Shown here: one piece after another, positions 32,506 through 41,600 of the stretch
How the letters are laid out: every line of letters starts with the position of its first letter
How positions within the stretch are numbered: the stretch's first letter is position 1
NCBI RefSeq assembly: GCF_036013955.1
Contig: NZ_CP107903.1
Span: 3,472,001-3,536,000, forward strand
Reading direction: 5' to 3'
Source of the DNA: Streptomyces sp. NBC_00459
GTDB taxonomy: Bacteria > Actinomycetota > Actinomycetes > Streptomycetales > Streptomycetaceae
Length of the DNA stretch: 64,000 nucleotides
The notes under the pieces: model-generated
Databases searched by the model: none
What the model saw: the letters and a program-made list of their open reading frames with translations, nothing else
Told to the model about the DNA's origin: nothing
Position numbers and translations under genes: made by a program

Positions 32506-35076
32506 GTGGCACTCCACGCACGCACGGCGCGACAGCCGAAGGACCGGGCTCCGAAGCGCCAGTTGTCCGTACGGACCATGCTCCTTGTCCTGGCTCTGGT
32601 GCCCTGTCTGGCCCTGGTCGCTCTGGGCGGTATGGACTCGAACCACCTCTACGGCGACTGGCGGACCGTCCACGACCGCAACGCCGAGGCGAAACGCTTC
32701 GGCCCCCCGCTCGTCACCGTCTTCTTCAACCTCCAGGAGGAGCGGCGGCTCAGCGCGGCGATGCTCGCGGACTCCGGGGCCGACCGGTCCGACCTGACGC
32801 GTCAGCGTGAACTCACCGACAGGTCCGTACGGAACCTCACCGCGGTCGGCGCCGCCCCGAGCGCTCTTCGCGAGCCCTTCCAGGAGGTCACCCGAGGGCT
32901 GAAGAAGCTGCCGGGCTACCGGGACGCCGTGGACCGGCGGTCGACCTACCAGCAGCAGACGTTCGACGCGTACACCGACGTGATCGCGTCGAGCATGGAG
33001 CTGTTCGAGAACTTCAGCAACGTCGGCTTCGGCGAGACGGCCGTCCTCACCCGGCCGGCGCTCGACGCCCAGTGGGGCCAGGAGATGATCTCGCGCGAGG
33101 ACGCGATCATCACCGCCGGAACGGCGGGCGGCAGGCTCACCGGTGAACAGCGCTTCCAGATCGCCGAGATGATCGGCAGCCAGCGGCACATCTACAGCGA
33201 CAAGGTCGTCCCCCAGCTCTCCGACACCCGGGCCGAGACCTACCGGGCGGTGCTGACCAGCGCCGACTGGAAGCGGAAGACCGCGGTCGAGCAGAGCATC
33301 CTCAACACCGAGGGCACCGGCGCCGACGACCGGACCACCGTCTCCGCCTCGCTCGGCAAGAAGTGGCGGCAGAGCATCACGGGGATCACCCCGCAGCTGC
33401 TGGGGGCCAGTGACGAGTACTCCGAGGACCTCGTCGCCGCCACCGAGGACGAACTCGACGACCTGATGACCCACATGATCGTCAACAGCGCGGTGAGCAC
33501 GGCGGCCGTGGCGCTGATGCTGTTCCTCTCCCTGCGCCTGACCGGAACGCTGCGCCGCCGGATCTTCGGCCTGCGTGCCGAGGCCCTCGAACTCCAGGAG
33601 CGGCTGCCCGACATCGTGGAGCGGCTACGCAAGGGCGAGAAGGTCGACACCGACGCCGAACTGCCCGAGATCCGCCACGGCGACGACGAACTCGGCCAGC
33701 TCGGCCAGGCACTGAACCAGGCCCGCGGCTCGGCACTGGAGACCGCCGTACGGGAGGTCGAGCTGTACCGCGGCTTCGAGCGGCTGCTGCAACGCATCGC
33801 CCGGCGCACCCAGTTGCTGATCGGCATGCAGCTGAAACGTCTCGGCGAGATGCAGCGGCGGCACGAGGACCCCGAGGTCCTGGAAGGCCTCTTCGACCTC
33901 GACCATCTGGCGGCCCGGCTGCGCCGCTACGAGGAGAACCTGGTGATCCTCGGCAGCGGAACACCGCAACGCCGCTGGCGCAGGCCCGTCCTCCTGCTGG
34001 ACATCCTGCGCTCCGCCCAGGGCGAGGTGCAGGACTACCGGCGCATCCGGATCGACACCGACGGCGAGACCTGGCTGTCGGAGCGTGCCGTCGGCCCCAT
34101 GGTCCACCTCCTCGCGGAGCTCATGGAGAACGCGGTGTCCTTCTCCCGGCCGCCGACCCCGGTCGAGGTGACCGCCTCCCAGGTGGGGCGCGGGGTCGCG
34201 ATCGAGATCGAGGACCGCGGCATGGGCATGGACCCGGAGCAGTACGCCGAGGCCAACGCGCTGATGGCCGCTCCGCCCCGCATGGACGTGATGTCCCGCG
34301 CCGACGACGCCCGTCTCGGCCTGTACGTCGTGGCCCGGCTCGCCGCCAACCTGGGTCTCCAGGTCGAGTTGCGGCCCTCGTCGTTCGGGGGCACCCGGGT
34401 CGTCGTGCTGGTTCCGGCTGAGCTGATCTCCGCCGGTCAGCCGGTGCAGGGGCAGCCGGTCGCCCTTCCGGCGGCCCCGGAGCACATGACTCCCCCGGCC
34501 GCCCCCCTCCCGGACCGGCTCGCGCTGCGCTCGGCGACCTCCCGCACGGGACGGGCGGACACCACTCGCCCGGCATCCCCGGCTGCGCCCGTCCCGGCCC
34601 CCCTCACGCCCCGCGCAGCAACGGGCCACGGCGGACCGGCGGACACCGACACCCGCGCCGTACCCCGGTCGCGCGCCGCGCACGCCGCCGACCAGGAGGG
34701 GTACGCGCGTCCGCTCATCGGCCCCTGGATCGCACCGTCGACACCGCCGGCCCGCCCGGCCCCCGCACAGGCATCCGCGCCGGCTCCCACCACAAGCCAG
34801 AACCCCCTGCCCCGGCGTGTCCGGCAGGCCAGTCTCGCCAGCGAACTCCGGGAGGCTCCCCCCTCGTACGACACCGAACTGCCGCGCGCCGGATCCGGCA
34901 CCTCGGCTCAGCCGCTCCCCCGCCGGACGGGTGCCCGATCCGGGGCCACCGTCGGTGCTTTCCAGCGCCAGTCCAGGGCCGCCCGGCTCAGGCCCGACGC
35001 CGAACACCAGCCCAGCCACCAGCCCACCAATCCCTCACCGGGACCCGACGGGGCCCGGAAGGAAGACGGACGATGA
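32506..35076 (+). CDS. cvnA: Conservon sensor kinase-like protein CvnA
   Basis: 856 residues; GTG start. Helix 1 (TMLLVLALVPCLALVALGG, ~25-43), an extracellular nitrate/nitrite-sensing-type (NIT) helical domain (~50-315), helix 2 (VSTAAVALMLFLSLRLTG, ~328-346), a HAMP-like segment, then a histidine-kinase-type ATPase with N-box ELMENAVSFSRPP (~538) and G1 box EIEDRGMGMD (~566). No clear DHp phospho-acceptor His was identified. The C-terminal ~200 residues are Pro/Ala-rich and disordered. The stop overlaps cvnB by 4 nt (ATGA). Conservons act like membrane-linked G-protein modules that influence development or antibiotic production. Confidence 0.92.
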   Translation: MALHARTARQPKDRAPKRQLSVRTMLLVLALVPCLALVALGGMDSNHLYGDWRTVHDRNAEAKRFGPPLVTVFFNLQEERRLSAAMLADSGADRSDLTRQRELTDRSVRNLTAVGAAPSALREPFQEVTRGLKKLPGYRDAVDRRSTYQQQTFDAYTDVIASSMELFENFSNVGFGETAVLTRPALDAQWGQEMISREDAIITAGTAGGRLTGEQRFQIAEMIGSQRHIYSDKVVPQLSDTRAETYRAVLTSADWKRKTAVEQSILNTEGTGADDRTTVSASLGKKWRQSITGITPQLLGASDEYSEDLVAATEDELDDLMTHMIVNSAVSTAAVALMLFLSLRLTGTLRRRIFGLRAEALELQERLPDIVERLRKGEKVDTDAELPEIRHGDDELGQLGQALNQARGSALETAVREVELYRGFERLLQRIARRTQLLIGMQLKRLGEMQRRHEDPEVLEGLFDLDHLAARLRRYEENLVILGSGTPQRRWRRPVLLLDILRSAQGEVQDYRRIRIDTDGETWLSERAVGPMVHLLAELMENAVSFSRPPTPVEVTASQVGRGVAIEIEDRGMGMDPEQYAEANALMAAPPRMDVMSRADDARLGLYVVARLAANLGLQVELRPSSFGGTRVVVLVPAELISAGQPVQGQPVALPAAPEHMTPPAAPLPDRLALRSATSRTGRADTTRPASPAAPVPAPLTPRAATGHGGPADTDTRAVPRSRAAHAADQEGYARPLIGPWIAPSTPPARPAPAQASAPAPTTSQNPLPRRVRQASLASELREAPPSYDTELPRAGSGTSAQPLPRRTGARSGATVGAFQRQSRAARLRPDAEHQPSHQPTNPSPGPDGARKEDGR

Positions 35077-35501
35077 CTCTGCGAACCACTGCCACCAACT
35101 CCGACCTCGACTGGCTGCTCGACCGCCTGGTCGACCAGGTTCCGGGCACCCGGGCCGCCATCGTGCTGTCCGACGACGGGCTGGTGGTGAGCCAGTCCAG
35201 CAGCGTCGCCCGGGTCGACGCGGAACGCCTGGCCGCCATCGCCACCGGTCAGCAGAGCCTGGCCCGTGGAGTGGGCGAGGTCTTCGGTGGCGGGGCCGTA
35301 CGCCAGGTCATCATCGAGCTCGACGAGCTGTGGCTGTTCGTCAGCACGGCCGGCCGGGGCACGCATCTGGCGGTCGTGGCGGACCAGGAGGTCGACGCCG
35401 AGGTGATGGCCGTGGCCATGGACACCCTCGTCCAGCAGGTGGGACAGCGGCTGGGCACCGAGGTACGGGTCCAGCGGCTGGAGGGCGGGGGGCGTGAGTG
35501 A
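35073..35501 (+). CDS. cvnB: Conservon roadblock/LC7 protein CvnB
   Basis: 142 residues with the roadblock/LC7 fold, related to MglB: LDWLLDRLVDQVPGTRAAIVLSDDGLVVSQSSSV, ERLAAIATGQQSLARGVGEVFGGGAVRQVIIE, THLAVVADQEVDAEVMAVAMDTLVQQVG. MglB-like proteins act as GTPase-activating partners of small Ras-like GTPases such as the CvnD product. Overlaps both neighbours by 4 nt. Confidence 0.92.
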   Translation: MTLRTTATNSDLDWLLDRLVDQVPGTRAAIVLSDDGLVVSQSSSVARVDAERLAAIATGQQSLARGVGEVFGGGAVRQVIIELDELWLFVSTAGRGTHLAVVADQEVDAEVMAVAMDTLVQQVGQRLGTEVRVQRLEGGGRE

Positions 35502-35887
35502 GCCACTGGGCGGACGAGTCGCCGGACGACGATGAGGCCGAGGAAAGCCTCGTCAGGCCGTACACGATCACCCATGGACGTACGGCCTCGGTGCGCGACG
35601 ACCTCACCCTCATCACGGTGATCGTCGCCGTCGCGCCCCACGAACGGCACAGCGACCGGGGTCTGCAGCCCGAGCACCGCGTGATCCTCCGGCAGTGCCG
35701 TGCGCCGGTGGCCCTCGCCGAGGTCGCCGCCGGGCTGAACCTGCCCGTGGCGGTGACGAAGATCCTCGTCGGCGATCTCATCGCGCTCGACCGGGTGACG
35801 GCCCGGCCGCCGCTCGCGGTCGCGGCCGGCCAGGAACCCGACATGACTCTTCTTCAGGCGGTGAAGGATGCCCTACTCAGACTCTGA
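35498..35887 (+). CDS. cvnC: Conservon DUF742 protein CvnC
   Basis: 129 residues, DUF742: VRPYTITHGRTASVRDDLTLITVIVAV, HRVILRQCRAPVALAEVAAGLNLPVAVTKILVGDLIALDRVTARP. The helical C-terminal part has a winged-helix look, though no DNA binding is established for the family. GTG start overlaps cvnB by 4 nt; its end overlaps cvnD by 20 nt. Confidence 0.9.
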   Translation: MSHWADESPDDDEAEESLVRPYTITHGRTASVRDDLTLITVIVAVAPHERHSDRGLQPEHRVILRQCRAPVALAEVAAGLNLPVAVTKILVGDLIALDRVTARPPLAVAAGQEPDMTLLQAVKDALLRL

Positions 35888-36473
35888 CGAACAGACCGGG
35901 TCACAGGTGTCCGTGGCCGGGACGCCCACCGCGCCCGCCGCGGTCAAGATACTGATCGCGGGCGGCTTCGGCGTCGGCAAGACCACCATGGTCGGCTCCG
36001 TGAGCGAGATCCCGCCCCTGCACACCGAGGAGCAGCTGACCGTCGCGGGGCTGGACGTGGACGACCTCGACGGGGTCGAGCGGAAGACCACGACGACCGT
36101 GGCACTGGACTTCGGCCGGATCACGGTGAACAGCCGACTCGTCCTGTACCTGTTCGGCACTCCGGGCCAGGAACGCTTCTGGTTCATGTGGAACGACCTG
36201 GTGCACGGGGCGCTCGGCGCGGTCGTCCTCGCGGACACCCGGCGGCTGGAGAGCAGTTTCGCGTCGATCGACTTCTTCGAGAGCCGTGGCGTCCCCTTCG
36301 TGGTCGGCGTCAACTGCTTCCACGGGCTGCGGGACCGCACGGTGGACGAGGTGCGGGACGCGCTCGATCTCGACCCGAGCATCCCGGTCGTCATGGGCGA
36401 CCTCCGGGAGCGGCTCGACAGCCGGGACCTGCTGGTGGCTCTGGTCAACCGGCTGATGGCGGACGGTATCTGA
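35868..36473 (+). CDS. cvnD: Conservon Ras-like GTP-binding protein CvnD
   Basis: 201 residues. P-loop GGFGVGKTTMVGS (~25-37), switch region with KTTTTVALDFGRI, G3 LFGTPGQERFWFMW (DxxG replaced by TPGQ as in MglA-type GTPases), and GVNCFHG at the NKxD position, which here lacks the classical NKxD. Starts with ATG inside cvnC (20-nt overlap). Expected partner of CvnB at the membrane. Operon ends at the hairpin at 36486. Confidence 0.92.
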   Translation: MPYSDSDEQTGSQVSVAGTPTAPAAVKILIAGGFGVGKTTMVGSVSEIPPLHTEEQLTVAGLDVDDLDGVERKTTTTVALDFGRITVNSRLVLYLFGTPGQERFWFMWNDLVHGALGAVVLADTRRLESSFASIDFFESRGVPFVVGVNCFHGLRDRTVDEVRDALDLDPSIPVVMGDLRERLDSRDLLVALVNRLMADGI

Positions 36474-36485
36474 CATCACGAGGCT

Positions 36486-36515
36486 GAGGCCCGGTGGCAG
36501 CTGCCACCGGGCCTC
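36486..36515. terminator. Bidirectional terminator between cvnD and the peptidase
   Basis: GAGGCCCGGTGGCAG (36486-36500) is directly followed by its exact complement (36501-36515). It lies 12 nt after the cvnD stop and ~33 nt after the end of the convergent peptidase, so it can serve both. Confidence 0.85.
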
Positions 36516-36548
36516 ACCTTGATCAACCACCCATACTCTCCACGGCTG

Positions 36549-38009
36549 TTACGGCCGCAGGGCGGGCTCCCGCTCGATGTCGCGCTTGTCGAGCCTGGCG
36601 TCGTACGTCGCCAGCGGCTTGGCCACCGACGGGTTGGACCGGACGGCGGTCGAGGCGACGCCCGCCCACTCCAGGATGCGGGCCGTGGCGAGCGCCTTCT
36701 GCTCGGGGACCAGACCCGCGACGTTCGCGCCGTGGTTCAGGCCGGGGGCGGTGAAGACGTACGAGTCCTTCGCGCCCTTGCCGAGGCGGAACGGCTCGGC
36801 ACCCCACGGGTCGTTCTGCCCGTACACGAACAGCATGTGCTGGGCACGGTGCTGGACCCAGTTGTCGACGTCACGCATCGCCCGCGGCTGGAACTTCATC
36901 GAGATGTCCCGGGGGACGAAGTTGCGCGGCGGCTGGTAGCCGTAGCGGATGTACTTCTTCTCGATGTGCGGGAACTTGATGGTGGGCGCGCCGAGTTGGG
37001 TGCCCGCCTGGTAGTAGTACGGCGTGTACGGCTCCAGGCCCTGGTCGGTGTAGTTGACGAACCCGGAGATCGTGTCGATCGAGGTCCAGATGTCGTCGTC
37101 GGTCGCGTTCTTCGCGTCCGCCGGGATGGACTCGCAGTCGGCGAGCAGGCTGTACTGCCAGAAGCCCCAGACGTAGTCGAGGACGACGGCCTCGTACGCG
37201 CGGTCCAGGCTGCCGATGGTGGTGAAGGTGAAGCCCTCGGCGGCGGCGACCTCCGTGTACCTCTTCTCCAGCGGCTCCCGGCGGACGAGCGCCTCGCGCT
37301 GGACGGCGTTCAGCCGGTCGCGGCACTCCTTGGTGCCGACGGTGGCGAAGAACCGGTCGTACGCCGAGTCCTCCTTGTTCACGACGTCGTTGGGGGCGAC
37401 GTACGCGACGACGCCGTCCATGTCGCGCGGGTAGAAGCGCTCGTAGTACGTGGCGGTCATGCCGCCCTTGGAACCGCCCGTGGACAGCCACTTCTTGGCG
37501 TAGATCTTCTTCAGCGCCGTGAAGACGCGGTGCTGGTCACTGGCCGCCTGCCAGATGTCCAGCTTGGACCAGTTGGCCGGGTCGGGCCGGGACGGGGTGA
37601 AGAAGCGGTACTCCAGGGAGACCTGGTTGCCGTCGACGATCCGCGTCGGCTCACTGCGACCGGGGTTCGTGTTGACGAAGTACCCGCTGGTGAAGAAGAC
37701 CGTCGGGCGCGAGACGTCCTTGTGCAGGACGGTGATGCGCTGCTGGAACGTGCCCTTGGACGGGTGCCGGTGGTCGATCGGCTGGGTGTAGTTGAGGACG
37801 AAGTACCGGTAGCCGGTGTACGGCTTCTCCTGGATCAGGCTCATGCCCGGTATCGCGAGGAGCTGGTCCTTGATGTCCGAACTGGCAGTGCTGGTACTGC
37901 TCCTGGTGCCGGACATGGCTTCCGGCGAAGCGGCGGTCGCCGCCCCCGCCGTACTCGCCGTGCCTATGAGCACGGCCAGCGCGAGCAGCCATCTGAGCGC
38001 CTTGCGCAT
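36549..38009 (-). CDS. Secreted serine (tripeptidyl) aminopeptidase, S37/S28-like
   Basis: 486 residues from ATG 38009 (GGGGAGGG upstream). Signal peptide RKALRWLLALAVLIGTASTAGA. Alpha/beta-hydrolase peptidase: YRYFVLNYTQPIDHRHPSKGTFQQRI, PTVFFTSGYF, nucleophile elbow STGGSKGGMTATYYERFYP (Ser in GGSKGG), VYGQNDPWGAEPF with a catalytic-type Asp and PGLNHGANVAGL with the His. Streptomyces members of peptidase family S37 (PS-10) and S28-like proteins have this pattern and release tripeptides or proline-containing peptides from secreted proteins. Confidence 0.85.
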   Translation of the reverse strand: MRKALRWLLALAVLIGTASTAGAATAASPEAMSGTRSSTSTASSDIKDQLLAIPGMSLIQEKPYTGYRYFVLNYTQPIDHRHPSKGTFQQRITVLHKDVSRPTVFFTSGYFVNTNPGRSEPTRIVDGNQVSLEYRFFTPSRPDPANWSKLDIWQAASDQHRVFTALKKIYAKKWLSTGGSKGGMTATYYERFYPRDMDGVVAYVAPNDVVNKEDSAYDRFFATVGTKECRDRLNAVQREALVRREPLEKRYTEVAAAEGFTFTTIGSLDRAYEAVVLDYVWGFWQYSLLADCESIPADAKNATDDDIWTSIDTISGFVNYTDQGLEPYTPYYYQAGTQLGAPTIKFPHIEKKYIRYGYQPPRNFVPRDISMKFQPRAMRDVDNWVQHRAQHMLFVYGQNDPWGAEPFRLGKGAKDSYVFTAPGLNHGANVAGLVPEQKALATARILEWAGVASTAVRSNPSVAKPLATYDARLDKRDIEREPALRP

Positions 38010-38151
38010 GCACCCTCCCCTATGAAACATCTGTGCGCCGGAAGCTATCGGAGCAACTGGCGACGCACCAGGGGACATAGGGGAATCCCTCGGGCCGGGG
38101 ATCGGAGAATAGGGTTCGGGAAGGAGTTCGGGAAGGAGTTCGGGAAAGGGC

Positions 38152-38556
38152 TCAGCACCGAATCCAGCCAGAACTGACCGATCCGCGCCCGACCTCGCCC
38201 TCGATCCACACCTGCCGTCGTCCCGCGTGCACGGTCACCGGTCCGGCCCGCTTCGAGAAGTTCCCCGCGTCGACGACCGGCCGCCCGCCCCGCGCCCGTA
38301 CGCTCACCGACATCCACTGACGGGCGCCCGGCCGCTTGGGCACGGTCACGGCGCAGACGTAGCCGCTGCGCCGGTAGATGCGCACCTCACCGGTGGAGAA
38401 GGTCAGCGTGCGCACCTTGCGGCCCGAGCACGCGGTGGCACCGGAGGCCGCCGAGGCCGCGTCGGCCGTACCGGGGCTCGCGAGGGACAGCATCCCGGAC
38501 GCGGTCAGCACGGCCAGCCCGAGCGCGATCCGTCGCCGTACCGAACCAGCGCTCAC
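38152..38556 (-). CDS. Small secreted protein, unknown function
   Basis: 134 residues; GTG 38556. Signal peptide VRRRIALGLAVLTASGMLSLASPGTADA. Mature part is short and beta-rich (VRTLTFSTGEVRIYRRSGYVCAVTVPKR, GPVTVHAGRRQVWIEGEVG) with three cysteines, one at the very C-terminus (GWIRC). No family recognised; many Streptomyces carry similar orphan secreted proteins. It lies between the peptidase and the ABC exporter genes on the same strand but with ~100-nt gaps. Confidence 0.65.
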   Translation of the reverse strand: MSAGSVRRRIALGLAVLTASGMLSLASPGTADAASAASGATACSGRKVRTLTFSTGEVRIYRRSGYVCAVTVPKRPGARQWMSVSVRARGGRPVVDAGNFSKRAGPVTVHAGRRQVWIEGEVGRGSVSSGWIRC

Positions 38557-38652
38557 CGTCTCCCCTCCCGTTTCCCGTTACCGCGCAATACCGTACTGAT
38601 GTACGGACGCGCGGCACCTGTCGAACGGTTGCGTGGATTTTCGGCGGGGCGT

Positions 38653-41600
38653 TCAGGGGCGGGCCGAGGTGACCGGTTCCTCCTGCTCCGGGGCGCCCAC
38701 GAAGGTCCGCCACAGTTCGGCGTACCGGCCGTCCAGGGCGAGCAGTTCCTCGTGGGTGCCGTCCTCCGCGACCCGGCCGTGGTCCATGAGCACGACCCGG
38801 TCGGCGCGGGCCGCCGTGGTCAGCCTGTGGGCGACCACGAGGGTCGTACGGCGGCCCGCGAGGCGGTCGGTGGCCTGGTTGACCTGGGCCTCGGTGGCCA
38901 GGTCCAGTGCGGCCGTCGCCTCGTCGAGAAGCAGGATGTCCGGGTCGACCAGTTCCGCGCGGGCCAGTGCGATCAGCTGGCGTTGCCCCGCCGAGAGGTT
39001 GCGTCCGCGCTCGGCGACCTCGTGCAGGTAGCCGCCCTCCAGCGTGGCGATCATGTCGTGCGCCCCGACCGCCCGGGCCGCCGCCTCCACCTCGGCGTCG
39101 GTGGCGTCCGGCCGCCCGTAGGCGATGGCGTCCCGCACGGTCCCCTGGAACAGGTACGCCTCCTGCGGCACGACCCCGAGGCGATGCCGGTACGAGGTGA
39201 TGTCGAGGGCGCGCAGATCGGTGCCGTCGACGGTGACCCGGCCGCCGGTCGGGTCGTAGAAGCGGGCGACCAGCTTCACGAGCGTCGACTTGCCGGCGCC
39301 CGTCTCCCCGACGAAGGCGACGGTCTGCCCGGCCGGAATCGTCAACCGGACGCCGCTCAGGGCCTCTTCGGCGTCGTCGCCGGACCCGTACGCGAAGTCC
39401 ACGTCCTCGAAGGCGATGTCCCCGCGCAGGGAGAGCACCTCCAGCGGCTCCTCGGCGGCCTGGGTCGAGGTCCGCTCCTGGAGCAGCTCCTGGATACGGC
39501 CGAGCGATACCGTCGCCTGCTGGTACCCGTCGAAGACCTGCGAGAGCTGCTGCACGGGAGCGAAGAACAGGTCGATGTAGAGGAGGTAGGCGACCAGCGC
39601 ACCGGCCGTCAGCGTCCCGTTCTCGATCCGCCCCGCTCCCACGACCAGTACCGCGGCGGCCGCGACCGAGGCCAGCAGCTGCACGAAGGGGAAGTACACG
39701 GAGATCAGCCACTGCCCGCGCACCCGGGCCCGGCGATAACTGTCGCTGCCCTCGGCGAACCGCTCGGCGCCCGTCCGTTCGCCCCGGAAGGCCTGCACGA
39801 TCCGCAGTCCGGCCACCGACTCCTGGAGGTCGGCGTTGACCACGGACACACGCTCACGGGCGAGTTCGTACGCCTTCACGCTCGCCCGGCGGAAGTAGAA
39901 CGTGCCGACGACCAGCACCGGGATGGTGACGAAGACGACGAGCGCGAGCTGTACGTCGATCACCAGCAGGGCGACCATGATGCCGAAGAAGGTGACGACG
40001 GAGACGAACGCGGTGACCAGTCCGGTCTGCAGGAACGTGGAGAGGGCGTCGACGTCGGTCGTCATCCTCGTCATGATCCGGCCGGTCAATTCCCGTTCGT
40101 AGTAGTCGAGTCCGAGGCGTTGCAGCTGGGCGAAGATCTTCAACCGGAGTGCGTACAGCACGCGTTCACCGGTCCGGCCCGTCATCCGCATCTCGCCGAT
40201 CTGCGCCGCCCACTGGACGACGACGGACACCAGGGCGAGTCCGGCGGCCACCCACACGGCGCCCAGGGCGAGTTGGGAGACACCCGAGTCGATGCCGTGC
40301 CGGATCAGGATCGGCAGGAGCAGCCCCATCCCGGCGTCGACGGCGACCAGCCCGAGGCTCAACAGCAGCGGCTTCCCGAAGCCGCGCAGCAGCCGCTTCA
40401 GGCCGTACGACTCCTCGGGCGTGACCGCGCGTGCCTCGTCGATGCCCGGGGTGTCGGCGGCCGGGGGCAACGCCTCGACCTGGGCGAGGAGTTCGGGCGT
40501 GGCGGGCATCCCGGCGAACGCGGTGTCCTTGGGCTCGCGGTCGCCGTTCCACAGCCTGGGCGTGACTCCGCGTTCGGCGTCGAACTCGGCGTCCAGCTCG
40601 TCCCGTACGGAGGTGTCCTCGGGCGGACAGGAGGGCAGGGCGCGGCCGGGTGAGACGCCGCCCAGCTCGTCCGGGTCGGTCAGCAGCCGCCGGTACAGGG
40701 CGGAACGGGCCTGGAGTTCGTCGTGGGTGCCGAGGTCGGCGAGGCGTCCGCCGTCGAGGACGGCGATGCGGTCGGCGAGGCCGAGGGTGGAGCGGCGGTG
40801 GGCGATGAGGAGAGTCGTCCGGCCCTCCATGACGTGCTTCAGCGCCTCGTGGATCTCGTGCTCGACGCGCGCGTCCACGGCGGAGGTGGCGTCGTCGAGG
40901 ACGAGGAGCCGGGGGTCGGTGAGAATCGCGCGGGCGAGCGCGACGCGCTGCCGCTGGCCGCCGGAGAGGGTGAGGCCGTGCTCACCGACCTTGGTGTCGT
41001 AGCCGTTCGGCAGCTCGGCGATGAAACGGTCCGCCTGGGCGGCGCGCGCGGCGGTGAGGATCTGTTCGTCGGTGGCGTCCGGGCGACCGTACGCGATGTT
41101 GTTGCGGACGGTGTCGGAGAAGAGGAACGAGTCCTCGGGGACGAGCCCGATCGCGGACCGGAGCGAGTCGAGGGTCAGTTCGCGGACATCGTGCCCGCCG
41201 ATCAGCACGGCCCCGCGCGTCACGTCGTAGAAGCGCGGCAGGAGGAGGGAGACGGTCGACTTGCCGGACCCGGAGGAGCCGACGACGGCGAGGGTCTCGC
41301 CGGGCCGGATCTCGAAGCTGAGCCCGGAGAGTACGGGCCGGTCCTCGTCGTACCCGAAGGAGACGTCGTCGAACTCGACGGTGGCGGGGGCGTCGGCGGG
41401 CAGGTCCTTGTGGCCGTCGGCGAGGGAGGGCCGGGTGTCGATGAGCTCCAGGACGCGCTCGGTGCCTGCCCGCGCCTGCTGCCCGACGGTCAGCACCATG
41501 GCGAGCATGCGGACAGGGCCGACGAGCTGGGCGAGATAGGTGGAGAAGGCGACGAACGTACCGAGCGTGATGTGCCCGCCCACGGCCAGCCAGCCGCCCA